Source: Pseudarthrobacter enclensis
Lineage (GTDB): Bacteria; Actinomycetota; Actinomycetes; Actinomycetales; Micrococcaceae
Length of the DNA stretch: 64,000 nt
Direction of reading: 5' to 3'
Assembly (NCBI RefSeq): GCF_030811655.1
Contig: NZ_JAUSRE010000016.1
Location: 50,902 to 114,901 of the forward strand
Part shown: positions 9,504 through 16,676 of the stretch, one piece after another
Numbering within the stretch: the first letter of the stretch is position 1
How the letters are laid out: every line of letters starts with the position of its first letter
The notes under the pieces: generated by a model
What the model was told of the DNA's origin: nothing
Databases searched by the model: none
The model's input: only the letters and a program-made list of their open reading frames with translations
Position numbers and translations under genes: made by a program

Positions 9504-10396
9504 GCTGAAGCCTTTCCTTCATAGCCGGCAGTGAGCTGCTCGCGGCAGATCTGCCATTCGTTCTCTTCGATGCGCATGAAGTGCGCCTTTTCGCGGTTTT
9601 CGAGGAGCGGGACGCCGCGGCCCACCTTGGTGTCGCACAGGATTACGGAGGGACGTCCGACGGCGGCCGCCTGGGAAGCTGCGTTGTCAAACGCCGCCAG
9701 CAGCGCGGCGACGTCGTTCCCGTCCACCCGCTGGGTGTACCAGCCGAACGATTCCCACTTCTCCGTCACAGGCTCGGTGCGCAGCACGGTGTCGGTCTTG
9801 CCGTCCGCCTGCAGGGCGTTGATGTCCACCATGGCGGTCAGGTTGCCCAGCTGGTGGTGGTGCGCGCCCATGGCGGCCTCCCACGTGGAGCCCTCGTCCA
9901 GCTCGCCGTCGGAGAGGAAGTTGAACACCCGGGCACCGGAGCCCTGGTAGCGCAGGCCCAATGCCATCCCGACGGCGATGGTCAGGCCGTGGCCCAGCGA
10001 ACCGCCGGAAATTTCCATGCCGGGCGTGTAGGTGGACATCCCGGACATCGGCAGCCGCGAGTTATCCGAGCCGTAGGTTTCCAGTTCCTCCACCGGGACG
10101 ATGCCGGCTTCGGCCAATGCCGCGTAGTGGCCGATGGCGTAGTGGCCGGTGGAGAGCAGGAAGCGGTCGCGGGCTTCCCAGTGCGGATCTTCTGCGCGGA
10201 ACCGCAGCTGGTCCCCGTACACCGTGGCGAGCATGTCGGCGGCGCCGAGCGCCTGGCCCACATACCCCTGGCCCTGTACCTCGCCCATGTTCAGGGCGTG
10301 GTGCCGAATCCGGTACGCGGCGGCGCTGATCTTGTCCACCCGCTCCTGGGTCACTGCGGTCTGCAGTGCGGTGTCCTGGACGGTATCTGTAGGCAT
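9500..10396 (-). CDS. Transketolase, N-terminal subunit
   Basis: A 298-residue protein with the thiamine-diphosphate-binding half of transketolase. It carries the GHGLTIAVGMALG strand-loop, the SDGELDEGSTWEAAMGA motif equivalent to GDG-x-N, and RIRHHAL near the N-terminus. I chose ATG 10396 because it follows GGAG at a good distance. An in-frame ATG at 10432, which abuts the stop of the upstream transporter gene, would add 12 residues. Its 3' end overlaps the C-terminal subunit gene, so the two halves are probably made in equal amounts. Confidence 0.92.
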   Translation of the reverse strand: MPTDTVQDTALQTAVTQERVDKISAAAYRIRHHALNMGEVQGQGYVGQALGAADMLATVYGDQLRFRAEDPHWEARDRFLLSTGHYAIGHYAALAEAGIVPVEELETYGSDNSRLPMSGMSTYTPGMEISGGSLGHGLTIAVGMALGLRYQGSGARVFNFLSDGELDEGSTWEAAMGAHHHQLGNLTAMVDINALQADGKTDTVLRTEPVTEKWESFGWYTQRVDGNDVAALLAAFDNAASQAAAVGRPSVILCDTKVGRGVPLLENREKAHFMRIEENEWQICREQLTAGYEGKASA

Positions 10397-10432
10397 TGCT
10401 GGCTCCGTGGTCGTTTTGTACGTGGTGATCAT

Positions 10433-11770
10433 TCAGGCGTTGACCGTGTTCGGGGTGCTTTTGGTGGCTTCATCCGCCAGTTCGCGTTCCCGCTTGCCCC
10501 AGGTTTCCCTGGTGGCGACGGCGGCCCAGAGGCCGATCAGGGCGTAGGCGCCGAAGAGCAGCGCCGGGCCCATCCAGCCGAAGCTGACGAACAGCAGGGT
10601 GGTGATGAAGGGGGTAAAGCCGGACACCATGGCGGAGATCTGGTAAGCCAGGCTGGCACCGGAGGCGCGGGTCTTGGCCTGGAAGAGCTCGGGGAACCAG
10701 GCACCCTGGGCGCCGGCCAGGGAGTTCTGGCAGACCGCGTAGGAGATCACGATGGTGAGGATGATGGCGATGAACAGGCCGGTGTTGACCAGCAGGAACA
10801 TGGGGATCGCGAACAGGGCTGCGAACGCGGTGGACCACACGTAGAGGGGACGGCGTCCGATGCGGTCCGTCAGCGCAGCCCAGGCCTGGGTGGCGAAGAT
10901 GCCGATGGCGGAGGCGATGCAGAGGGCGATCAGGGTCTGGGTCTTGTCCGCCAGGTGCTGGCTGTTGAGGTAGGAAATCATGTAGGTGATGGATACGGCG
11001 TAGCCGGCGGTCTCGGCGATACGGAGGCCGATGCCCTTGACGATGTTGCGCCAGTCCGTCTTGATGACCTCGACGATGGGTGCCTTGACGATGGTGCCGG
11101 TGTCCTTGACCTCGTCGAAGACCGGGGACTCCGGGACCTTGGACCGGATGATCAGGCCGACGATGACCAGCACGATGCTGGCCAGGAACGGGACGCGCCA
11201 GGCAAGCTCACCGCCAAGGCCGGTGCTTGCCAGGAAGGTCAGGTTGGCCAGCAGCAGGCCCACGGGGAAGCCGGCCTGGACGATGCCGGTGTACTTGCCC
11301 TTGGTCTTCCACGGGGCGTGCTCGTAGCTCATGAGGATGGCGCCGCCCCACTCCGCGCCGAAGGCCAGGCCCTGGACAATGCGGACGAACACGAGCAGTG
11401 CGGGGGCCAGCAGTCCAACCGCCGCGTAGGTGGGGAGCAGGCCGATGGCGAAAGTGGCCAGGCCCATCAGGATCAGGGAGGCGACCAGGACGGGCTTGCG
11501 GCCCACCTTGTCACCGAGGTGTCCGCCGATGATGCCGCCCAGGGGGCGGGCGGCGAAGCCGACGCCGAGGGTGGCGAAGGACGCGAGGGTGCCCGTAACC
11601 GGATCGCTTCCGGGGAAGAATGCGGTGCCGAAGTACAGCGCGGCAGCGGTGCCGAAGCCGATGAAGTCATACGTCTCGATTACGGCCCCCACGCCGGACC
11701 CGATGGCGACTCGCCTGGCGTCCTTGGTGCCGTGGACCGGACCGCGCATGGTCAGAGCATCTTTGCTCAT
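10433..11770 (-). CDS. MFS transporter, metabolite:H+ symporter (MHS) family
   Basis: A 445-residue twelve-helix transporter. It starts with the MHS hallmark region (IGSGVGAVIETYDFIGFG). The GDKVGRKP loop lies between helices 2 and 3, and RIVQGLAFGAEWGG in helix 4. The ATG at 11770 has a GAAAGGGAACC ribosome-binding site. A longer upstream frame runs through the operator region and is rejected. It is transcribed with the transketolase genes and divergently from the isomerase gene, so it is the probable importer for the substrate of this block. MHS proteins usually carry small organic acids, so a polyol or sugar substrate would be less typical. Confidence 0.9.
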   Translation of the reverse strand: MSKDALTMRGPVHGTKDARRVAIGSGVGAVIETYDFIGFGTAAALYFGTAFFPGSDPVTGTLASFATLGVGFAARPLGGIIGGHLGDKVGRKPVLVASLILMGLATFAIGLLPTYAAVGLLAPALLVFVRIVQGLAFGAEWGGAILMSYEHAPWKTKGKYTGIVQAGFPVGLLLANLTFLASTGLGGELAWRVPFLASIVLVIVGLIIRSKVPESPVFDEVKDTGTIVKAPIVEVIKTDWRNIVKGIGLRIAETAGYAVSITYMISYLNSQHLADKTQTLIALCIASAIGIFATQAWAALTDRIGRRPLYVWSTAFAALFAIPMFLLVNTGLFIAIILTIVISYAVCQNSLAGAQGAWFPELFQAKTRASGASLAYQISAMVSGFTPFITTLLFVSFGWMGPALLFGAYALIGLWAAVATRETWGKRERELADEATKSTPNTVNA

Positions 11771-11816
11771 GGTGGTTCCCTTTCGAAAAGCGGCTGAAGG
11801 AAGTCCGCCGCTGTCG

Positions 11817-11899
11817 ACTGTTAACAAATGATATGCCCCAGTGTGACCCACATCATCTCCACTGTCAACAGTCGACTTTCGGAGTTGACTGTTGACAGT
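11817..11899. promoter_or_regulatory. Divergent promoter region with repeated GntR operators
   Basis: Two perfect sites, ACTGTCAACAGT (11861-11872) and ACTGTTGACAGT (11888-11899), have centres 27 bases apart. A half-degenerate site, ACTGTTAACAAA, starts at 11817. They match the palindrome at the GntR gene (8392-8403). They sit between the divergent starts of the transporter (11770) and the isomerase (11957), so both transcripts could be repressed together. Confidence 0.72.
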
Positions 11900-11956
11900 T
11901 AACGAAGCTATTGTGGTCCCCATCACTAAAGCTCGGCACGAACCAGAGGATCAACG

Positions 11957-12781
11957 ATGTTCCATTCCAGACTCGGGTGCTCATCCATCAGCTTCCGGCA
12001 CCAGGACCTGGCCAGTGCGTTGCGCACCATGAAAGGCCTGGGCTTCGACGAAATCGACCTTGGCGCACTTCCCGGCGTTTGCGACCACGTTCCCTATGAA
12101 CTGGACGCCGCCGCCGTGGAAGCCGTATCCGCCGAGGTCAACGCCGCCGGCGTCCGGGTCCGTTCGGTCAACGGGGACATTGGGGACCTCAACAGGGTGC
12201 TCGACGTTGATGCCCGGGCAGCGCGGCAGCGCCACCTTGACGCCCTGCTCACGCTCGCTGCCAACACAGGTGCGAAGGCACTGGTCCTTCCCTGCGGCGC
12301 CCTGGACCACACCCCGGTCCGCAGCGTCGAAGAGGACCTGGACCTCGTTGCCGCCCAGCTCGTTGCCGCCGGACGGCGCGCGGCCGGGTTCGGCGTCGAA
12401 CTTTGGACCGAATCCCTGCACTTCCTGCGGTTCTGCTGGAACCTGGACCGCGCGGGGCGGCTCGCAGACCGGCTGGCCGGGTCCGGCGTGGGAATCGTCA
12501 TGGACTTCAGCCACATCGTGGCGTCCGGCGAGGACATCCAGGCTTACCTGGACCGGCACCGGGGCCGCATCAGCCATGTCCACCTTCGCGACGCCGTGCC
12601 CGGGAACATCAACCTCAGCATCGGCAACGGCGTCGCCGACTTTGCCGGCGGCCTTAAACGGCTCTCAGCCGAGGGGTACACCGGCCACTTTTCGCTCGAA
12701 CTGGAAACCCGGGACGTCACCAACGACGAACGGCCTGCAGCCGCCGCGAAGGCAGCCAGCTTCATCACCGACCTCATCTGA
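11957..12781 (+). CDS. Sugar-phosphate isomerase/epimerase (xylose-isomerase-like TIM barrel)
   Basis: A 274-residue AP-endonuclease-family-2 TIM barrel. Acidic and histidine metal ligands occur at the expected strand ends: Glu in LWTESLHF, Asp and His in MDFSHIV, His in SHVHLRD, and Glu near the end in FSLELET. Such enzymes isomerise or epimerise ketoses and their phosphates. It opens the rightward half of the GntR-controlled block, behind an AGAGGA ribosome-binding site. By analogy with tetritol pathways it may interconvert erythrulose phosphates, but the substrate is inferred from context only. Confidence 0.85.
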   Translation: MFHSRLGCSSISFRHQDLASALRTMKGLGFDEIDLGALPGVCDHVPYELDAAAVEAVSAEVNAAGVRVRSVNGDIGDLNRVLDVDARAARQRHLDALLTLAANTGAKALVLPCGALDHTPVRSVEEDLDLVAAQLVAAGRRAAGFGVELWTESLHFLRFCWNLDRAGRLADRLAGSGVGIVMDFSHIVASGEDIQAYLDRHRGRISHVHLRDAVPGNINLSIGNGVADFAGGLKRLSAEGYTGHFSLELETRDVTNDERPAAAAKAASFITDLI

Positions 12782-12792
12782 CCTGAACCCTC

Positions 12793-12852
12793 ATCGATTG
12801 CTCCGTAAACGTCGTTTTGACGCCTCATAACGACAAATACGGAGCAATCGAT
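12793..12852. repeat. 60-base inverted repeat between isomerase and dehydrogenase genes
   Basis: Perfect 15-base arms ATCGATTGCTCCGTA (12793-12807) and its complement (12838-12852) surround an inner GTCGTT / AACGAC pair. The whole folds into one long hairpin with a small loop. It lies 30 bases before the next start codon, inside what otherwise looks like one operon. There is no T-tract. It could be an RNA processing or stability element, or a short dispersed palindromic repeat. Confidence 0.75.
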
Positions 12853-12881
12853 CCACAAATAACAATTCAAGGAGCACCACC

Positions 12882-13655
12882 ATGGCCACCATCCAGCGCA
12901 CCGCCGTCCTCACCGGAGCAACCTCGGACCGCGGCATCGGCATCACCACCGCCCGCCGCTACGCCCGCGACGGCTGGGGCATTGCCATCCTGGACCTCGA
13001 CGGCGAGAAGTCAGCCAAGGTCGCAGCTGAAATCGGCAACGAATTCAACGTCCCCGCCTTCGGCCACGAGATCGATGTCGCCAACGAGGCCTCCGTCACC
13101 GCCGCCCAGGCCGCCGTCGCCGCCGAAGTGGCCGCTGGCAACCTCCCGCCCGTCGGCGCCCTGGCCAACATCGCCGGGATCACCTCGCCCATCCCGTTCC
13201 TGGAGACCACCCTCGAGCTGTGGCACAAGGTCATGGACGTCAACGCCACCGGCACTTACCTGGTGACCAAGGCATTCCTGCCGGACATGATCGCCAACGG
13301 CTGGGGCCGGATCGTCAACATGTCCTCCGTGTCCGCCCAGCGCGGCGGCGGCGTCTTCGGCAAGGTCCCGTACTCAGCCGCCAAGGCAGCCATCCTCGGC
13401 TTCACCAAGGCCCTGGCCCGTGAACTCGGCACCACCGGCGTCACCGTCAACGCCATTACTCCCGGCGCCGTGGACACCAACATCCGCGTCGGCAGCACCG
13501 AAGAGCAGGAAGCAGCCATCAACGCCGGGATCCCGCTTGGCCGCAACGCCACCACCGAGGAAGTGGCCTCCGTGATCGCCTTCCTGTCCTCCGAGGAGTC
13601 GGCCTACCTCACCGGCACCACCATCGACATCAACGGCGGCAGCCACATCCACTAG
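12882..13655 (+). CDS. SDR-family polyol/sugar dehydrogenase
   Basis: A 257-residue classical short-chain dehydrogenase. The cofactor loop is TGATSDRGIG, two residues longer than the usual TGxxxGxG. NIAG stands for NNAG, and the catalytic Ser (NMSSVS) and Tyr-x3-Lys (YSAAK) are present. The ATG follows AAGGAG. In the context of a DhaK-type kinase and an RpiB-like isomerase, the closest described logic is oxidation of a tetritol (threitol or erythritol) to erythrulose, as DthD does in mycobacteria. That is inference. The family alone does not define the substrate. Confidence 0.87.
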   Translation: MATIQRTAVLTGATSDRGIGITTARRYARDGWGIAILDLDGEKSAKVAAEIGNEFNVPAFGHEIDVANEASVTAAQAAVAAEVAAGNLPPVGALANIAGITSPIPFLETTLELWHKVMDVNATGTYLVTKAFLPDMIANGWGRIVNMSSVSAQRGGGVFGKVPYSAAKAAILGFTKALARELGTTGVTVNAITPGAVDTNIRVGSTEEQEAAINAGIPLGRNATTEEVASVIAFLSSEESAYLTGTTIDINGGSHIH

Positions 13656-13708
13656 CAGCCACTGACAGCCCCAGCACTGACAGCACCCCGGACGGCGGAG
13701 AATCCACC

Positions 13709-15454
13709 ATGACCAAAATCTTCAACGACCCCTCAGAGTTCGCCGAGGAGGCCCTGGCAGGCTTCTGCGACGTTTACTCGGACCTGGTCCGCCAGGTCCC
13801 CGGCGGCGCCGTCCGCCGCTACCGGCCAGCGCAGCCCAAGGTTGCCGTCCTGGCCGGGGGTGGCTCCGGCCACTACCCCGCCTTCGCCGGCCTGATCGGC
13901 ACCGGCTTCGCGGATGGCGCGGTGGTGGGCAACATCTTTACCTCACCTTCCGCCCATCAGGCTTACTCCGTGGCCAAAGCCGCCGAGTCGGGTGCCGGCG
14001 TCGTCTTCACCTACGGCAACTACGCCGGGGACGTGATGAACTTCGGCATGGCCAGCGAGCGGCTCACCGCCGAGGGCATCGCCGTGGAGAACGTCCTGGT
14101 GACGGACGACATCGCCAGCGCCGCGCCGTCGGAATCCGCCAAGCGCCGCGGCATCGCCGGTGACTTCACCGTCTTCAAGGTGATGGGCGCCGCCGCCGAA
14201 AACGGTGCTGACCTCGCCGAGGTGGTCCGCCTGGGCCGCAAGGCCAACGGCCTGACCCGCACCATTGGGAGTGCCTTCGCCGGCTGCACCTTCCCGGGCG
14301 CCGACGCCCCGCTGTTCACCCTGCCGGAAGGGCAAATGGGCCTGGGCCTTGGCATCCACGGCGAACCGGGCGTGCACGACACCGGCCTGCCCTCCGCCAA
14401 GGAACTGGGCCAGGAGCTGGTGGCCCGCGTGCTCTCCGAGACCCCGGCCAACGCGGGCCAGCGGATCGCGGTCATCCTGAACGGGCTTGGCTCCACCAAA
14501 CATGAGGAGCTGTTCGTCCTCTGGGGGACCGTGGCGCCGCTGTTGCGCGCCGCCGGCTACACCCTGGTCATGCCGGAAGTGGGCGAACTGGTCACCAGCC
14601 TGGACATGGCCGGCGTCTCGCTGACCGTTACTTGGCTTGATGAGGAACTGGAGCCGCTGTGGGTTGCCCCCGCGGAGACCCCGGCGTACCGGCGGGGTGC
14701 CGTCCCGGCCCAGACGGGCACTTCCGCCGAAGAAGAAGCGGCCGACGGCGGCGCCTCCGCGGCCGCGTTCGTCGCCACGGACGCCTCCCGTGAGTACGCC
14801 GCCGCCTGCGTCGAGGCCATTGCTGCCGCCCGGGAGTCGCTGCACGGGGCCGAGGAACGGCTGGGCCGGATGGATGCGATTGCCGGCGACGGCGACCACG
14901 GCCGCGGCATGGTCCGGGGCGTAGACGCCGCAGCCGCGGCAGCATCGGATGCTGTCGGTCAAGGCGCCGGAGCGGGCGATGTCCTCGCCGCTGCAGGCGA
15001 TGCCTGGGCGGACAAGGCCGGCGGAACCTCCGGGGTGCTGTGGGGTGCCGGGCTGCGCGCCTTCGGTGAGACCGTGGGGAATGCCTCCGCGCCCGAAGCT
15101 GCCGTCCTCGCGGCCGCAGTGACCGCGTTCGCGGACCGCATTGTCCAGCTGGGCAAGGCCGAAATCGGGGACAAGACCATGGTGGACGCACTGCTGCCCT
15201 TCGCGTCCACATTCGGCCATGCCGTGGCCGGCGGGGCGGACCCGGGCGAAGCCTGGCAGGACGCTGCACGCGAAGCTGCTTGCGCGGCGGAGGCAACAGC
15301 CGACCTGCTGCCCCTGAAGGGCCGCGCCCGCCCCCTGGCGGAGAAGAGCCTGGGCACGCCGGACCCCGGCGCCACCTCCCTGGCGATGGTGTTCGCCGTG
15401 ATGGGCCCACACTTCACCGCAAGCACAACCGCTGCCCAGGCAGGAGCCAAGTAA
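13709..15454 (+). CDS. Dihydroxyacetone-kinase-family protein, fused DhaK-DhaL (probable tetrulose kinase)
   Basis: A 581-residue ATP-dependent kinase. The N-terminal DhaK domain contains GGGSGHYPAF (His55) and the substrate-binding His217 in GIHGEPG. After an acidic, alanine-rich linker (about 335-355), the DhaL domain holds the Mg-ATP aspartates in DAIAGDGDHGRGM (Asp389, Asp394, Asp396). Fused forms use ATP, unlike the PTS-type DhaKLM. With a polyol dehydrogenase before it and an RpiB-like isomerase after it, the likely substrate is erythrulose (as for the LerK/DerK kinases). Dihydroxyacetone is the alternative. Confidence 0.92.
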   Translation: MTKIFNDPSEFAEEALAGFCDVYSDLVRQVPGGAVRRYRPAQPKVAVLAGGGSGHYPAFAGLIGTGFADGAVVGNIFTSPSAHQAYSVAKAAESGAGVVFTYGNYAGDVMNFGMASERLTAEGIAVENVLVTDDIASAAPSESAKRRGIAGDFTVFKVMGAAAENGADLAEVVRLGRKANGLTRTIGSAFAGCTFPGADAPLFTLPEGQMGLGLGIHGEPGVHDTGLPSAKELGQELVARVLSETPANAGQRIAVILNGLGSTKHEELFVLWGTVAPLLRAAGYTLVMPEVGELVTSLDMAGVSLTVTWLDEELEPLWVAPAETPAYRRGAVPAQTGTSAEEEAADGGASAAAFVATDASREYAAACVEAIAAARESLHGAEERLGRMDAIAGDGDHGRGMVRGVDAAAAAASDAVGQGAGAGDVLAAAGDAWADKAGGTSGVLWGAGLRAFGETVGNASAPEAAVLAAAVTAFADRIVQLGKAEIGDKTMVDALLPFASTFGHAVAGGADPGEAWQDAAREAACAAEATADLLPLKGRARPLAEKSLGTPDPGATSLAMVFAVMGPHFTASTTAAQAGAK

Positions 15455-15474
15455 TGACGACGGAGGAAACCACC

Positions 15475-15945
15475 ATGGGGCTGAGGCTCATTGTCGGCGC
15501 GGACGAAGCCGGCGTCGACTACAAGGACAAGGTCCTGGCGGATCTGCGCAACGATCCGCGCGTCTCTGAGGTCATCGACATCGGCGTCAACCGGACCGAT
15601 GCACCCAACGACTTCACGAGGCCCTACCCCTATGTGGGCATTGCAGCCGGCGAGATGATCCGGGACGGCAAAGCGGACCGGGCCATCCTCTTCTGCGGGA
15701 CGGGCATCGGCGTGGCCATCGCCGCGAACAAGGTGGAAGGCATCCGCGCTGCCGCCGCGCACGACTCTTTCTCCGTCGAACGGTCCATCCTGTCCAACGA
15801 CTGCCAGGTCCTCACCATGGGCCAGCGCGTGGTGGGCGTCGAACTCGCCCGCCGGCTTGCCAAGGAATGGATTGGTTACACCTTCGACCCGTCGTCGGCC
15901 TCCGCGGGCAAGGTAAAGGTCCTCACTGACTTCGAGTCCTGCTAG
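15475..15945 (+). CDS. RpiB-family sugar-phosphate isomerase (RpiB/EryI/DerI-like)
   Basis: A 156-residue RpiB/LacAB-fold isomerase. The catalytic cysteine is Cys74 in ILFCGTGIGVAIAANK, and the N-terminal strand IVGADEAG replaces the usual GSDHAG. ATG 15475 follows GGAGG. An ATG at 15454 overlapping the kinase stop has no ribosome-binding site. In tetritol pathways such a protein converts D-erythrulose 4-phosphate to D-erythrose 4-phosphate, which would feed the transketolase at the other end of the block. Ribose-5-phosphate isomerase is the default family activity. Confidence 0.9.
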   Translation: MGLRLIVGADEAGVDYKDKVLADLRNDPRVSEVIDIGVNRTDAPNDFTRPYPYVGIAAGEMIRDGKADRAILFCGTGIGVAIAANKVEGIRAAAAHDSFSVERSILSNDCQVLTMGQRVVGVELARRLAKEWIGYTFDPSSASAGKVKVLTDFESC

Positions 15946-15966
15946 CCGGAAGCATCAGGGGACGCC

Positions 15967-16239
15967 ATGAAGCCCTACCCCTCCCACGATTGGGCCCGGT
16001 TGATCGGTGTTCCCGTGGAAATCCGAAAGGACTCAGAGGTGGTCCGCGCCGGCGTGGTGGATGATGCCATGCCGTTCCCGGCCGCCCTGTGGCTCGCCGC
16101 CGACGCGTCCGGTGGCCGGGCGTTGTTCACCGCCGCCGAAGGCTACGAGGCATGGATCAGGCCGCAGGCGCTTGGCGGCAGGCTCTGCTACAAAATGGCT
16201 GCCGCCCAGTTGCATCCTGCTCCTACACTGGGACGATGA
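15967..16239 (+). CDS. Small hypothetical protein, coupled to the SRPBCC gene
   Basis: A 90-residue protein with no family I recognise. It has a compact alpha/beta character with Trp-containing segments (HDWARLIGVPVEIRK, EAWIRPQA) and no membrane helix. It is supported by an AGGGG ribosome-binding site and by its stop codon overlapping the next ATG by four bases (ATGA). It may belong to the tail of the preceding operon (21-base gap) or form a unit with the SRPBCC gene. Confidence 0.6.
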   Translation: MKPYPSHDWARLIGVPVEIRKDSEVVRAGVVDDAMPFPAALWLAADASGGRALFTAAEGYEAWIRPQALGGRLCYKMAAAQLHPAPTLGR

Positions 16240-16676
16240 TCACAGTCACCGGAAGTGTGGAAACCAATCTGTCCGCGGAGAAGGCCTTTGCCTTCCTGAG
16301 TGAGTTTGAAAACACCAGCGAGTGGGACCCCAACACCCCTGTCATGGACAAGATCACCCCGGGGCCGGTGGCGGTGGGGCACAAGTATCACGCGGAGTCC
16401 GAGTTTCGGGGAAAGCGCCAGTCCCTGGAATACGAAGTCATAGAGCTGACCGCCAATCACATCAAGCTGCGCGGCGAAAACAAGACCGTTACCTCGTTCG
16501 ATTCCATTGACGTCAGCCCCAATGGGACAGGTTCGGTCGTGAAGTACACGGCCGAGTTCAGCATCCACGGGCCGGCCAGGATCATCCAGCCGCTCCTGAA
16601 GCCTGCCTTCAATTCCCTGCGCGATCCCGCACTGAACGGGATCCGGGACAAGCTCAATTCGCTGGCAGCGGCCTGA
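16236..16676 (+). CDS. SRPBCC-family (START-like) protein
   Basis: A 146-residue protein with the polyketide-cyclase/START-like helix-grip fold. The N-terminus ITVTGSVETNLSAEKAFAFL, then NTSEWDPNT, and the C-terminal helix after GPARIIQPLLKPAFN are typical. Such proteins bind small hydrophobic ligands, and no catalytic residues can be assigned. The start overlaps the preceding gene's stop. The 3' end overlaps the convergent carboxylesterase gene by 23 bases. Confidence 0.8.
   Translation: MITVTGSVETNLSAEKAFAFLSEFENTSEWDPNTPVMDKITPGPVAVGHKYHAESEFRGKRQSLEYEVIELTANHIKLRGENKTVTSFDSIDVSPNGTGSVVKYTAEFSIHGPARIIQPLLKPAFNSLRDPALNGIRDKLNSLAAA

Noticed and set aside
9581..11797. 738-codon plus-strand open frame opposite the transketolase and transporter genes
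   Set aside because: Low-complexity Gly/Glu/Asp/Gln product, crosses several real genes on the other strand, no ribosome-binding site.
11771..11926. N-terminal extension of the MHS transporter upstream of 11770
   Set aside because: It would translate the operator region. The good ribosome-binding site and the family start are at 11770.
13709..14700. PTS-dependent dihydroxyacetone kinase (DhaK with separate DhaL and DhaM)
   Set aside because: DhaL is fused in the same protein and no DhaM gene is nearby, so this is the ATP-dependent type.
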